A stretch of 29,731 nt of DNA from Calditrichota bacterium (GTDB lineage Bacteria > CLD3). Position 1 is the first letter of the stretch, and each line of letters begins with the position of its first letter. The notes beneath the pieces are model-generated. The model ran no database searches. It was given only the letters and a program-made list of their open reading frames with translations, and was not told the origin of the DNA. Shown here in pieces: positions 6,610 through 14,894 of the stretch. Both the position numbers and the translations under genes were made by a program. Location of the stretch: contig QQUF01000041.1 of the NCBI GenBank assembly GCA_008501735.1, positions 1 through 29,731 on the forward strand, written 5' to 3'.

Positions 6610-7773
6610 ATGCATTTAGACCCGATTATTCCACTCTTGACAGGCACGATTTTAGCGATTTTAATTATTGGGATTTTATTAAACAGGCTCAGAATTCCAT
6701 ATGTTGTAGCTTATCTATTAGCTGGTTTTGTGATTGGACCTTTTGGTTTCAATTTGATTCAAGACCCTCAAACTCTTCATTTAATGGAATCAATTGGAGT
6801 TTTACTCCTTTTATTTTTTGTTGGAATGGAAATCTCAATTCCAAAATTAATAGCGAGTTGGAAAGTTGCAATCATTGGAACGATTTTACAAATTTTTATT
6901 TCTTTAGGCTGTGTGGCTCTAATCGGTCATTTCTTCGATTGGGAAACTCCACGAATAGTTTTGTTAGGCTTAGTAATTAGCTTAAGTAGTACTGCTGTAA
7001 TTCTAAAAATGCTTCAAGAATGGGGTGAACTTGACACTGAAGTTGGTCAAGATGTTTTAGGAGTTTTATTAGTTCAAGACATTGCAATTGTTCCAATGTT
7101 AATAACAATCGAACACCTAGGTGGAAATGCTCCATCAACCTCTGACTTGATTTTACAAATCATTGGTGGCTCATTAATTATTGGAATAGTTGTTTTCATC
7201 GCGATAAAAAAAGAATTTAAGATTCCATTTGGAGACTTAATGAGAAAAAATCACGAACTTCAAGTTTTTGCAGCATTAGTAATTTGTTTCGGTTTGGCTT
7301 TTCTTACTAGCCTTTTCCAACTTTCGGGAGCTTTGGGAGCTTTTGTTGCAGGTTTGGTAGTTCGTGCGGGAAGAGAAACAACTTGGACTCACAAAGTTAT
7401 TGAACCTTTTTACGTTCTTTTCGTGGCTTTATTTTTTGTCTCAATCGGAATATTAGTGGACTTGCATTTTATACGTGAGAATTACCAAATAATTTTGCTT
7501 TTACTTACAGCTACATTTTTGACAAATACATTCATCAATGCGGGAATTCTCAGACTTTTAAAAGCGGATTGGCGGAAAAGCCTTTACGGTGGAGCAATTT
7601 TATCTCAAATCGGAGAGTTTAGTTTTGTCTTAATTGCAGTCGGTTACAAAACTGGAATAATTGCCGAATTCGGTTACAAATTAGCAATTTCAATAATTTC
7701 ACTTTCGTTGATGTTAAGTCCTGCTTGGATAGTTTTTATGAAAAAGGTTACCAAGCAAAACCAAGCAACCTAA
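6610..7773 (+). CDS. Kef-type cation/proton antiporter, CPA2 family, membrane domain only
   Basis: This is an integral inner-membrane protein of 387 residues, almost entirely hydrophobic with about 11-13 helices. The sequence follows the CPA2 exchanger family: LRIPYVVAYLLAGFVIGP near the start, then ESIGVLLLLFFVGMEIS, ISLSSTAVILKMLQE with D-containing VGQDVLGVLLVQDIAIVP, and LSGALGAFVAGLVV followed by FYVLFVALFFVSIGILVDL. The aspartates in the VLLVQD and neighbouring helices fit the ion-binding core. Unlike KefB/KefC, the protein stops after the membrane domain, with no cytosolic TrkA-N/RCK nucleotide-binding domain, so gating by glutathione adducts or NAD is not expected. The ion (K+ or Na+) cannot be told from sequence. 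Confidence 0.9.
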   Translation: MHLDPIIPLLTGTILAILIIGILLNRLRIPYVVAYLLAGFVIGPFGFNLIQDPQTLHLMESIGVLLLLFFVGMEISIPKLIASWKVAIIGTILQIFISLGCVALIGHFFDWETPRIVLLGLVISLSSTAVILKMLQEWGELDTEVGQDVLGVLLVQDIAIVPMLITIEHLGGNAPSTSDLILQIIGGSLIIGIVVFIAIKKEFKIPFGDLMRKNHELQVFAALVICFGLAFLTSLFQLSGALGAFVAGLVVRAGRETTWTHKVIEPFYVLFVALFFVSIGILVDLHFIRENYQIILLLLTATFLTNTFINAGILRLLKADWRKSLYGGAILSQIGEFSFVLIAVGYKTGIIAEFGYKLAISIISLSLMLSPAWIVFMKKVTKQNQAT

Positions 7774-7777
7774 CGAC

Positions 7778-7808
7778 TTGTTTTTTTAAGATTGAGATTG
7801 TAAATTTC
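7778..7808 (+). promoter_or_regulatory. Promoter of fumC
   Basis: TTG (7778-7780), exactly 20 bases, TAAATTTC (7801-7808), one mismatch from TAnnTTTG at the last base. The leader to the ATG at 7856 would be about 40 nt. The site starts four bases after the stop codon of the antiporter gene, so fumC has its own start point. Confidence 0.5.
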
Positions 7809-7855
7809 CACGTTTTTTTAAGAAAAATAAATTTCAAAATTAAGGATTTAAAAAT

Positions 7856-9244
7856 ATGTCTTTTAGAATCGAAACAGATACAATGGGCGGAATGAAAGTT
7901 CCGTCTGACAAATACTACGGAGCTCAAACTGCTCGCTCTTTAATGAATTTCAAAATCGGTGGCGACAGATTCCCAAGAGAAATGATTCAAGCTCTTGGAA
8001 TTCTCAAAAAAGCTGCTGCTCTCACAAACGCCGAACTTGGAATTTTACCAAAAGAAAAAGCTGAACTAATTTCTCAAGCTGCCGACGAAGTAATCGAAGG
8101 AAAACTTGACGAGCATTTTCCACTTGTTGTTTGGCAAACAGGTTCAGGAACTCAAACAAATATGAACACAAACGAAGTAATTTCTAACCGAGCAATCGAA
8201 ATCGCAGGCGGAGAAATGGGGAGTAAAAAACCAATTCACCCAAACGATGACGTAAACAAAGCCCAAAGTTCAAACGACACTTTTCCAACAGGAATGCACA
8301 TCGCTGCTGCAATGGAAATTAACCGAAGACTTATTCCAATGGTTACAAAACTTCGCGACACTTTAGCTCAAAAATCAGAAGAATTTAAAGACGTAATTAA
8401 AATTGGTAGAACACATTTAATGGACGCAACTCCGTTAACTCTTGGACAAGAATTTTCTGCTTACGCTCAGCAACTCACAAACGGTTTAAGAAGAATCGAA
8501 AATTGCCTGCCTTCACTTTACGAACTTGCACTTGGTGGAACTGCTGTTGGAACAGGTTTGAACACTCACCCAGAATTTGCAGAAAAGTCTGCTGCCCAAA
8601 TCGCAAAACTTACAAATTTACCTTTCGTAACTGCACCAAACAAATTTGAATCTCTTGCTGCTCACGATGCAATTGTCGAAGCAAGTGGAGTTATGAAAAC
8701 ATTAGCTTGTTCTTTGATGAAAATTGCAAACGATGTTCGTTGGTTAGCTTCAGGACCTCGTTGTGGAATTGGTGAAATTGTAATTCCTGCAAATGAACCA
8801 GGTTCTTCGATTATGCCAGGGAAAGTAAACCCAACTCAATCGGAAGCAATGACAATGGTTGCAGCTCAAGTAATCGGAAATGACACAGCAATTAATGTCG
8901 GTGGTTCTTCAGGAAATTTTGAGCTCAATGTTTTTAAACCTGTGATGATTTTTAATTTGTTGCAATCAATCAGACTTCTTGCAGACTCTTGCGAGTCTTT
9001 TAATGACAATTGTGCTGTTGGAATCGAAGCGAACAAAGCGAACATCGAAAAGAACCTTAGAAATTCATTGATGCTTGTAACTGCTTTAAATCCACACATT
9101 GGTTACGACAATGCAGCAAAAATTGCAAAAAAAGCCTACAACGACAACACAACTTTAAAAGAAGCAGCAATCGAACTCGGAATCCTAACTTCTGAAAAAT
9201 TCGATGAAGTCGTCAGGCCAGAGGAAATGATTGCTCCTAAATGA
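7856..9244 (+). CDS. fumC: Fumarate hydratase, class II
   Basis: The enzyme interconverts fumarate and L-malate in the citric acid cycle without an iron-sulfur cluster. At 462 residues it has the standard length. Substrate and signature blocks are intact: [18 protein letters not shown] (about 96-113), [18 protein letters not shown] (128-145), [10 protein letters not shown] with the catalytic-pair His187 (184-193), and [16 protein letters not shown] with Ser318 on the mobile loop (316-331). The C-terminal domain is complete. Codon usage here is regular and the gene appears well expressed. It has its own promoter candidate and is followed by a separate transcription unit. Class II is clear; the related aspartase and argininosuccinate lyase families lack this exact loop. 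Confidence 0.96.
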   Translation: MSFRIETDTMGGMKVPSDKYYGAQTARSLMNFKIGGDRFPREMIQALGILKKAAALTNAELGILPKEKAELISQAADEVIEGKLDEHFPLVVWQTGSGTQTNMNTNEVISNRAIEIAGGEMGSKKPIHPNDDVNKAQSSNDTFPTGMHIAAAMEINRRLIPMVTKLRDTLAQKSEEFKDVIKIGRTHLMDATPLTLGQEFSAYAQQLTNGLRRIENCLPSLYELALGGTAVGTGLNTHPEFAEKSAAQIAKLTNLPFVTAPNKFESLAAHDAIVEASGVMKTLACSLMKIANDVRWLASGPRCGIGEIVIPANEPGSSIMPGKVNPTQSEAMTMVAAQVIGNDTAINVGGSSGNFELNVFKPVMIFNLLQSIRLLADSCESFNDNCAVGIEANKANIEKNLRNSLMLVTALNPHIGYDNAAKIAKKAYNDNTTLKEAAIELGILTSEKFDEVVRPEEMIAPK

Positions 9245-9255
9245 TAAATTTTAAT

Positions 9256-9286
9256 TTGACTAACAATTTTAAAAATGTTATCTTGG
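9256..9286 (+). promoter_or_regulatory. Promoter of the yceD-rpmF unit, with almost no leader
   Basis: TTG (9256-9258, within TTGAC), 20 bases, TATCTTGG (9279-9286), one mismatch from TAnnTTTG. The start codon is at 9294, only seven bases after the box, so the mRNA would be leaderless or nearly so. The alternative is that the real promoter lies farther upstream and AGG at 9288-9290 is a ribosome site. Confidence 0.35.
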
Positions 9287-9293
9287 CAGGCTT

Positions 9294-9776
9294 ATGAAAA
9301 TTGACATCGGAAACCTTAAAGACAATCGAACTTACGATATTCATTTAGATGAAAAAGTTAGTCCGATTAAGGAAATGGATTTTGAAAAACCATTTCAAAT
9401 AATTGCAGATTTTGAACTAACCAAAAATGGTAATAAAATTTTACTTGATGGTAATCTCGAAGCAAATACAGTTACCGATTGTCATATTTGTGCGGAAGAA
9501 TTTGCTTTACAAATTAATACTGATTTTAAGTTGTTAATTTTAAATACAAATTCTGAAGAACAAGACCCTGATGATTTTGACGTTAAAATTGTTTCTTTCG
9601 AAGATAAAATTATTGACATCGAAAAAGAAATAATTGACGAAGTAATCACAGAGTTTCCAATGGTTTTCAGATGCAGTCGCAAAAGTTGCGAAATTAAATT
9701 GACAGACGAAACAGAAGATGAAAATATAGATCCGAGATGGGCAAAGTTGCAATCTTTGCTTCCGGATTCTAAATAA
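9294..9776 (+). CDS. yceD: YceD/DUF177 family protein
   Basis: This is a 160-residue member of the DUF177 family, which sits in front of rpmF in many bacteria and has been connected with 23S rRNA accumulation and ribosome assembly. Visible marks are the central DGNLEANTVTDCHICAEEF block with its C-x2-C pair, and a second pair in CSRKSC near the end. Together they suggest a zinc site, although the wider family is only partly conserved at these cysteines. The acidic stretch between them (EEQDPDDFDV) and the final D-PRWAKLQSLL tail are typical. It is followed after 32 bp by rpmF, and the two are probably co-transcribed. Confidence 0.85.
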   Translation: MKIDIGNLKDNRTYDIHLDEKVSPIKEMDFEKPFQIIADFELTKNGNKILLDGNLEANTVTDCHICAEEFALQINTDFKLLILNTNSEEQDPDDFDVKIVSFEDKIIDIEKEIIDEVITEFPMVFRCSRKSCEIKLTDETEDENIDPRWAKLQSLLPDSK

Positions 9777-9808
9777 AGTTTAATACTAAATAAAAATAGA
9801 GGAAAAAG

Positions 9809-9988
9809 ATGCCTCCACCAAAAAGACGTCATTCGAATCAGAGAACTCGCAAACGTAGAACTCATTGGAAATTAAGCATTCCAGGACACACAAAATGTAA
9901 CAATTGTGGAGAGCCAAAATCTCCTCATACTGTTTGTTCAAGTTGTGGTTACTACGCTGGCAAGCAAGTTATCGTAATGAATGACTAA
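9809..9988 (+). CDS. rpmF: 50S ribosomal protein L32
   Basis: A 59-residue ribosomal protein. It begins MPPPKRRHSNQRTRKRRTHW, the basic rRNA-binding arm, followed by a four-cysteine zinc ribbon made of C-N-N-C and C-S-S-C and the ending GYYAGKQVIVMND. All four cysteines are kept, so this is the zinc-containing (C+) form. AGAGGA just upstream of the ATG at 9809 is the ribosome-binding site. The order yceD-rpmF-plsX-fabH is the ancient arrangement found in many bacteria, but a strong terminator separates rpmF from plsX here. Confidence 0.97.
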   Translation: MPPPKRRHSNQRTRKRRTHWKLSIPGHTKCNNCGEPKSPHTVCSSCGYYAGKQVIVMND

Positions 9989-10009
9989 AATAAAAATTTT
10001 ATTCTTTTT

Positions 10010-10044
10010 AAAGCCGTCAAAGTGTATATTTTGACGGCTTTTTT
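10010..10044 (+). terminator. Rho-independent terminator after rpmF
   Basis: AAAGCCGTCAAA (10010-10021) and TTTGACGGCTTT (10030-10041) form a perfect 12-bp stem with an 8-base loop, followed by T residues to 10044. It should largely end the yceD-rpmF transcript before plsX. Confidence 0.9.
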
Positions 10045-10081
10045 GTAATTACTAATTCATTAATCAAATTAAGCACTTTAT

Positions 10082-11068
10082 ATGAAAATAGCTTTAGATG
10101 CAATGGGAGGCGATTTTGCTCCCGATTCAATAGTTGACGGAAGCATTTTGGCAACCAAAGAAGAGTCTGGTTTTGAAATCGTTTTGGTTGGTCAAGAAGA
10201 CAAGATTAATGAGTGCATCGCCAAAAAGAAAAATTTCAATTCAGATAGAATAAAAATCGTTAACGCTCCTTCTGTTATAGAAATGAGCGATTCTCCTTCA
10301 AAAGCACTTCGTAGTAAAAAAGATTCCTCAATCGCAGTTATGAATCAACTTCATAAAAATGGTGAGGTTAATGCAGTAATTTCAATGGGAAATACTGGTG
10401 CTTGTATGTCATTTTCTCTTTTTACTTTGGGCAGAATAAAAGGAGTTATCAGACCGACAATCGGAGCTTTTATGCCTTCGCTTCACGGAGTAACTTTGAT
10501 TATTGACGTTGGAGCTGTAGCCGAATGTAAACCTGAGAATCTCTACCAATTTGCAGTAATGGGTTCGATTTACTACAAATTGATTATGGGAATTGAAAAC
10601 CCTTCTGTCGGGCTTTTGAGCATTGGTGAAGAAGAAGAAAAAGGAACTGAACTCACAAAAGAGGCTTTACAGCTATTAAAACCTTCAAAGCTAAATTTCA
10701 AAGGTTACGTTGAAGGCAGAGACATTTTGAACGGCAAAACAAATATTGTTGTTTGTGACGGTTTTGTCGGAAATACAATTTTAAAATTTGCTGAAAGTGT
10801 AATGCCTTTCATCTCTACTAAACTTAAACAAAACATTGATTCACCTTTGACAAAGGTTGGTGGAATCTTAGTAAGACCAGCATTCAGACAACTAAAAGCA
10901 GATTTAGACCCAGAAGAATACGGTGGAGTTCCTTTACTTGGAGTAAATGGAATTTCGATTATTGGTCACGGAAGTTCAAATCCAAAATCAGTAAAAAATT
11001 CTATCTTCGTAGCAAGAAGAATGATAAATGAGAAATTAAATTTAAAAATCGCAGAAGCATTAAGTTAA
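10082..11068 (+). CDS. plsX: Phosphate acyltransferase PlsX
   Basis: The enzyme makes acyl-phosphate from acyl-ACP for phospholipid synthesis (the PlsX/PlsY route) and acts at the inner face of the membrane. At 328 residues it is full length. Family marks are the opening MKIALDAMGGDFAPDSIVDG, ISMGNTGACMSFSLF, the VGLLSIGEEEEKGTELTKEA block, VVCDGFVGNTILKFAES, and the ending YGGVPLLGVNGISIIGHGSSNPKSVKN. It is 16 bp upstream of fabH and surely in the same transcript. The preceding terminator means that this pair needs its own promoter or read-through; I found no TTG-N20-TAnnTT site in the 37 bases between terminator and ATG. Confidence 0.96.
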   Translation: MKIALDAMGGDFAPDSIVDGSILATKEESGFEIVLVGQEDKINECIAKKKNFNSDRIKIVNAPSVIEMSDSPSKALRSKKDSSIAVMNQLHKNGEVNAVISMGNTGACMSFSLFTLGRIKGVIRPTIGAFMPSLHGVTLIIDVGAVAECKPENLYQFAVMGSIYYKLIMGIENPSVGLLSIGEEEEKGTELTKEALQLLKPSKLNFKGYVEGRDILNGKTNIVVCDGFVGNTILKFAESVMPFISTKLKQNIDSPLTKVGGILVRPAFRQLKADLDPEEYGGVPLLGVNGISIIGHGSSNPKSVKNSIFVARRMINEKLNLKIAEALS

Positions 11069-11084
11069 TTCGCAAAGCAAAACT

Positions 11085-12110
11085 ATGACAAAAATAAACG
11101 CCGCAATTACAAGTGTAGGACATTATTTACCTAAAAATATTCTCACAAACAAAGATTTAGAAAAAATCGTTGATACCTCAAACAAGTGGATTTTGGAAAG
11201 AACAGGAATTAGTGAGCGTAGAATTATGGACAAGCGAATTATTAACAAAACTCTTCCTCTAAACGAAAGTAAAGGCTCTTCTTTTATGGGTTCTGAAGCC
11301 GCAAAAGAATGTCTTGAACGAAGAGGAATTTCTGCAAAAGAAATTGATTTGATAATTTTCTGCACAGTAACTCCCGATATGATGTTTCCTGCGACAGCTT
11401 GTTTAGTTCAAAACAATATTGGAGCGGACAAAGCTTGGGGTTACGACCTTTCTGCAGGTTGTAGCGGATTCCTTTACGGTTTAATGGCTGGAACTCAGTT
11501 TATCAAAAGCGGTGCTCACAAAAAAGTTCTCGTAATCGGAGCAGATATGATGTCTTCAATTTTAAATTATGAAGACAGAAATACTTGCATTTTATTCGGA
11601 GATGGAGCAGGTTGTGTTTTGTTAGAGCCAACGGAAGAGGAAGAAGGAGTTTTAGATTTTACTTGCCAAGTTGACGGTGGTGGTGGAGAATTTTTGAAAA
11701 TGGAAGCAGGTGGAAGCAGAAATCCTACTTCTCACAAAACTGTTGATGAGCAAATGCACTACGTTTACCAAGATGGAAGAACTGTTTTTAAACACGCAGT
11801 TTCAAGAATGGCAGAAGTTTCTGTTAAGATTTTGGAGCAAAACAATCTTGAAGGGAAAGATGTTGACCTTTTCATTCCTCACCAAGCAAACATCAGAATC
11901 ATTGATGCAACTGCAAAAAGAATGGGAATTGATTCGTCAAAAGTTTTGATAAATATTCAAAAATATGGAAACACAACTGCTGCAACTTTGCCTCTCGGAA
12001 TGTACGACGCAGTGAATGACGGAAGACTCACAAAAGGTAGTAATTTGATTTTAACAACTTTTGGAACTGGTTTCACTTGGGGAAGTTGTTACATAAAATG
12101 GAATTACTAA
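11085..12110 (+). CDS. fabH: 3-oxoacyl-ACP synthase III (FabH)
   Basis: FabH starts fatty-acid chains by condensing an acyl-CoA primer with malonyl-ACP. The catalytic triad is complete: Cys126 in DLSAGCSGFLYG, His266 in IPHQANIRI and Asn296 in KYGNTTAATLPLG. The length, 341 aa, is slightly above the usual 315-330 because of extra residues around 48-68 (an insertion of KRIINKTLPLNESKGSS type between ISERR and the EAA helix) that would sit near the dimer/CoA side. The start ATG at 11085 follows plsX by 16 bp. Which primer it prefers (acetyl or branched) cannot be told. Confidence 0.95.
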   Translation: MTKINAAITSVGHYLPKNILTNKDLEKIVDTSNKWILERTGISERRIMDKRIINKTLPLNESKGSSFMGSEAAKECLERRGISAKEIDLIIFCTVTPDMMFPATACLVQNNIGADKAWGYDLSAGCSGFLYGLMAGTQFIKSGAHKKVLVIGADMMSSILNYEDRNTCILFGDGAGCVLLEPTEEEEGVLDFTCQVDGGGGEFLKMEAGGSRNPTSHKTVDEQMHYVYQDGRTVFKHAVSRMAEVSVKILEQNNLEGKDVDLFIPHQANIRIIDATAKRMGIDSSKVLINIQKYGNTTAATLPLGMYDAVNDGRLTKGSNLILTTFGTGFTWGSCYIKWNY

Positions 12111-12167
12111 GCAATAAGAATTCCTTTTCAAAAACACGAAAGAACACAAAAAGTCTAAATTAAAATT

Positions 12168-13088
12168 GTGAAAACTTTACTTTCACATTTATGGTTCTTT
12201 ACATCCGAAATCAGAAATCTTTTGTATGAAAAAGGTTTCTTCCAATCAAAATCTTACCCTAATCAATTTGTAATCGGAATCGGAAATTTAGAAATTTCTG
12301 GTACTGGCAAAACAACTTTAACAATTGAACTTGCAAAATATTTTGAAAGCCAAAATTACAAAATTGGAATTTTTACCTCGAACTACAAAGGGAAAGCAAA
12401 AAAAGGTATTTTTAAGAAAGTAAGTTCCAATTTAAACGATGAGTCGAATTTAATTCTAAGCCAAACGAATGCTGTTCTTGGAGTAAAAGAAGTTCCACAA
12501 GAAGCAGAAATAATTTTGGTTGACGACTCGTTTCAAAAACGTTACTTGCACAAAGATTTTGAAATTTGCTTAGTTGCAAATTTGAAAGAGAAATTCTGCT
12601 TACCTTTAGGAAAATTACGCGAACCGACAAAAAATCTTATTAGAGCAAGTGAAGTAATTTTTACAAAATCAGCATTTTTTGAAACAATAACAGAAAACCC
12701 AAAATTAGATTTTTCAAAAGGATTCGTAATTGATTTTGACAAAAGAGATTTACCGCAAAACTTAATTTCAATTTCAGCGACTGGGAATTTTAATTGGTTC
12801 AGAAAATGTTTGGAATTCAATTCGATAAAAACTAAAAATGATTTTCATTTTAGAGACCACTCAGATTTTAAAAAAGGTGAAATTGATAAAATCTTTTCAA
12901 ATTATCCGAACCATTTTATTCTTACAACAGAAAAGGATTTTCCAAAACTTTTGAATCTTGGAATTACTAAAGACCGAATTTTAATTTTCAAAATCAAAAT
13001 TAATTTGGAAGAAATTCAGCCCATTCTTAAGAAATTGGAGTTACTTTTAGAAAGAAAGTATTTAAATAAATACAATAAAATTGAGTAA
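12168..13088 (+). CDS. lpxK: Tetraacyldisaccharide 4'-kinase (LpxK), divergent
   Basis: LpxK phosphorylates the lipid A disaccharide at the 4' position at the inner membrane. The 306-residue protein shows the expected order: N-terminal helix (SHLWFFTSEIRNLLYEKG), a P-loop near residues 39-50 (GNLEISGTGKTT), VDDSFQKR (118-125, the family's DDGFQH region), LPLGKLREP (146-153), FRDHSDF and LTTEKDFPKL. Several positions differ from the usual form: GGTGKTP is SGTGKTT, the LSRGYGR loop is FTSNYKG, and DDGFQH is DDSFQK. It starts with GTG, 57 bp after fabH. The family call is sound; full activity is likely but not certain given these changes. Confidence 0.82.
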   Translation: MKTLLSHLWFFTSEIRNLLYEKGFFQSKSYPNQFVIGIGNLEISGTGKTTLTIELAKYFESQNYKIGIFTSNYKGKAKKGIFKKVSSNLNDESNLILSQTNAVLGVKEVPQEAEIILVDDSFQKRYLHKDFEICLVANLKEKFCLPLGKLREPTKNLIRASEVIFTKSAFFETITENPKLDFSKGFVIDFDKRDLPQNLISISATGNFNWFRKCLEFNSIKTKNDFHFRDHSDFKKGEIDKIFSNYPNHFILTTEKDFPKLLNLGITKDRILIFKIKINLEEIQPILKKLELLLERKYLNKYNKIE

Positions 13089-13091
13089 AAA

Positions 13092-13781
13092 ATGAATTCT
13101 AATCTTTTTCAAAATTTTAAAGAAATTAATTGGCTAAAATACACAATTGAATTATTAGTTGTTATTCTTGGTGTTTCTATAGCCTTTATGCTTGATAATT
13201 GGAAAGAAAATAAAAAGAATATTGAATTAGAAAAGAATTTCTTGTCAAGTTTTCAAAATGATTTGGGAAAGGATAATAAAGATTTAGAAAATGTCATTTC
13301 TTTTGAAGAGAAGTCATTAAATGAACTCAAAAATGTTATAAAAAAATACGCAAAAGGTGAAGAAGTTTCAGAGAATGAGTTATTTTCTGTTTTTCAATCA
13401 ATGCTCAGTTTTAGCTTTATTAAAGCAAACAATAACACATTTGAATTTGTCAAAAATAGTGGACATTTAGCAATTATCAAAAATTATCGATTAAAAGAAA
13501 GCTTTGTTGCTTACTACCAAAAACAGAGTGAAGTAAAGTATTTAGAGAAATTTCAATCAGATTATGTCAATTCTTTTTTTCTACCATTTTTAAACAAAAA
13601 CTTCGACATTCTTGCTCAAGAAATTCCTAATAAAGAAATTTTAAATTCAATGGAAATGAAAAATATAATTACTGGTTTACTTGTTCTTAAAACTCAGTCT
13701 TTAGAATCCACTAAAAAACTTGAATTATATAACAGTGAATTAAGAAAAGACCTTGACAATGAACTTAAAACGAGATTTTAA
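13092..13781 (+). CDS. Membrane-anchored protein of DUF6090-like type
   Basis: The 229-residue protein has a short cytoplasmic start, one membrane helix (about residues 18-36, ELLVVILGVSIAFMLDNW followed by KENKKN), and a long helical, charged periplasmic-type remainder. The ELLVVILGV.IAF.LDNWKE pattern is the hallmark of the DUF6090 family common in Bacteroidota. The family has no known function. Residues 115-175 contain FEFVKNSGHLAIIKNYRLKE, also typical. It starts three bases after the lpxK stop, so it is part of the same transcript and may be translationally coupled. No enzymatic motif is visible. Confidence 0.7.
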   Translation: MNSNLFQNFKEINWLKYTIELLVVILGVSIAFMLDNWKENKKNIELEKNFLSSFQNDLGKDNKDLENVISFEEKSLNELKNVIKKYAKGEEVSENELFSVFQSMLSFSFIKANNNTFEFVKNSGHLAIIKNYRLKESFVAYYQKQSEVKYLEKFQSDYVNSFFLPFLNKNFDILAQEIPNKEILNSMEMKNIITGLLVLKTQSLESTKKLELYNSELRKDLDNELKTRF

Positions 13782-13784
13782 AAT

Positions 13785-14894
13785 TTGTTAAGTGAAAAAC
13801 AAATTTTTGAGTTAGCTACTTTGCAAGACCTAAACTTACTTGAAGAATTAAGCGAGAGTGACTTTGAACTTCTAAAATGGCACGGAACTTTGCCTTTACT
13901 TTCTGAAAAAGTTAAAAGCCTAAATTTACCGATTTTTCAAAAAACCTTCCTTGAGCAAAATGCTAAATTTTTAATTTATAAAAAGCAGTTGAAATCAATT
14001 GAAGATGATTTTGCTGAGTGTGGGCTTAAGCCCATTTTACTTAAAGGAGTTACTTGTCTCGTCGATTCTTCTTACTTTCCAAACCCGAAAATGCGTCAGA
14101 TGGTTGACTTTGATTTTTGGTTAAAGGGTTCTGATTTTGATATTTTTTTGGAATTTGCGAATAAAAAAGGCTTTGTTCTTAAAGAAAAATTTTCTGAAAA
14201 TGGAAAAATTACAAAAGCAACTTTTCACAAAAAAGGCGATTTGCTAACAATCGAAATTCACAGAGATTTACTAACAAATTCATTCCAAAATTACTTTGAC
14301 GAAGAAGACGCTTTCAACTCTGCAAGACTTACAGAGAACAGTAAAATTTTTAGAATACTAACAAGAGAGTGGCACATAATTTTAAGACTTGCTCACGATA
14401 CTTTAGCGAATCATTACCTTTTGAAATTAAGAGCTGTTTACTTACTTGAAATTTATTGGAATTTGAAGAACTTAGATGGGAATTATTCACAATTAAATTC
14501 AATTGTGAAGGATAAAAAGCTAAAAAAACTTTTCGGGTTTTACTGTGGGTTAGCAATTAGAAATTATGGAAATGACTTCGCTCTACCCTTCGAGAAATCT
14601 CAAGAAGAATTTCAATTTGAAGTAGGACAATGGCAGAAATTTCAAAGCAGAAATCAAAATTATTATCACGCCGAAAGTCGATTCTTTAGAATTTCTTTAA
14701 ATGTAAATATTGTAAATAAAATTCAAGACATTTTTAGAATTCTTTGGCTTGAAAATACTTGGCACTACTCTACAAATTTTTTGATTCAAGAATACAAAAT
14801 AAAAAATCCTCTTTTCAAAATTCCAGTATTTTTGAAGGCATTTCACTTTCTAAAACTTGCACTTCTTTTTCTAAAAACAAGCATTACAAGTTAA
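13785..14894 (+). CDS. Putative nucleotidyltransferase (NTP_transf_5-like)
   Basis: The 369-residue protein fits the family of uncharacterised nucleotidyltransferases related to the MNT/Pol-beta fold. It has LLKG at 85-88 in the short helix after a central strand, MRQMVDFDFWLKG with Asp108 and Asp110 as the presumed metal pair, and EIHRDL at 157-162 as the third acidic strand. The rest is helical. It starts three bases after the DUF6090-like gene; no ATG is available near the start, so a TTG at 13785 is assumed and the exact N-terminus is uncertain. Relatives are often near surface-polysaccharide or lipid genes, which fits the lpxK context, but the substrate is unknown. Its stop shares TTAA with the convergent kinase gene. 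Confidence 0.65.
   Translation: MLSEKQIFELATLQDLNLLEELSESDFELLKWHGTLPLLSEKVKSLNLPIFQKTFLEQNAKFLIYKKQLKSIEDDFAECGLKPILLKGVTCLVDSSYFPNPKMRQMVDFDFWLKGSDFDIFLEFANKKGFVLKEKFSENGKITKATFHKKGDLLTIEIHRDLLTNSFQNYFDEEDAFNSARLTENSKIFRILTREWHIILRLAHDTLANHYLLKLRAVYLLEIYWNLKNLDGNYSQLNSIVKDKKLKKLFGFYCGLAIRNYGNDFALPFEKSQEEFQFEVGQWQKFQSRNQNYYHAESRFFRISLNVNIVNKIQDIFRILWLENTWHYSTNFLIQEYKIKNPLFKIPVFLKAFHFLKLALLFLKTSITS

Noticed and set aside
9482-9865. A 127-codon open frame on the minus strand across yceD and rpmF
   Set aside because: It overlaps two certain genes on the other strand, has no family features and reads as a low-complexity Ser/Phe/Ile-rich shadow.
14021-14034. A perfect 14-base palindrome TGGGCTTAAGCCCA
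   Set aside because: It is inside the coding sequence of the nucleotidyltransferase-like gene and encodes ordinary residues (CGLKP); no second copy or function is apparent.
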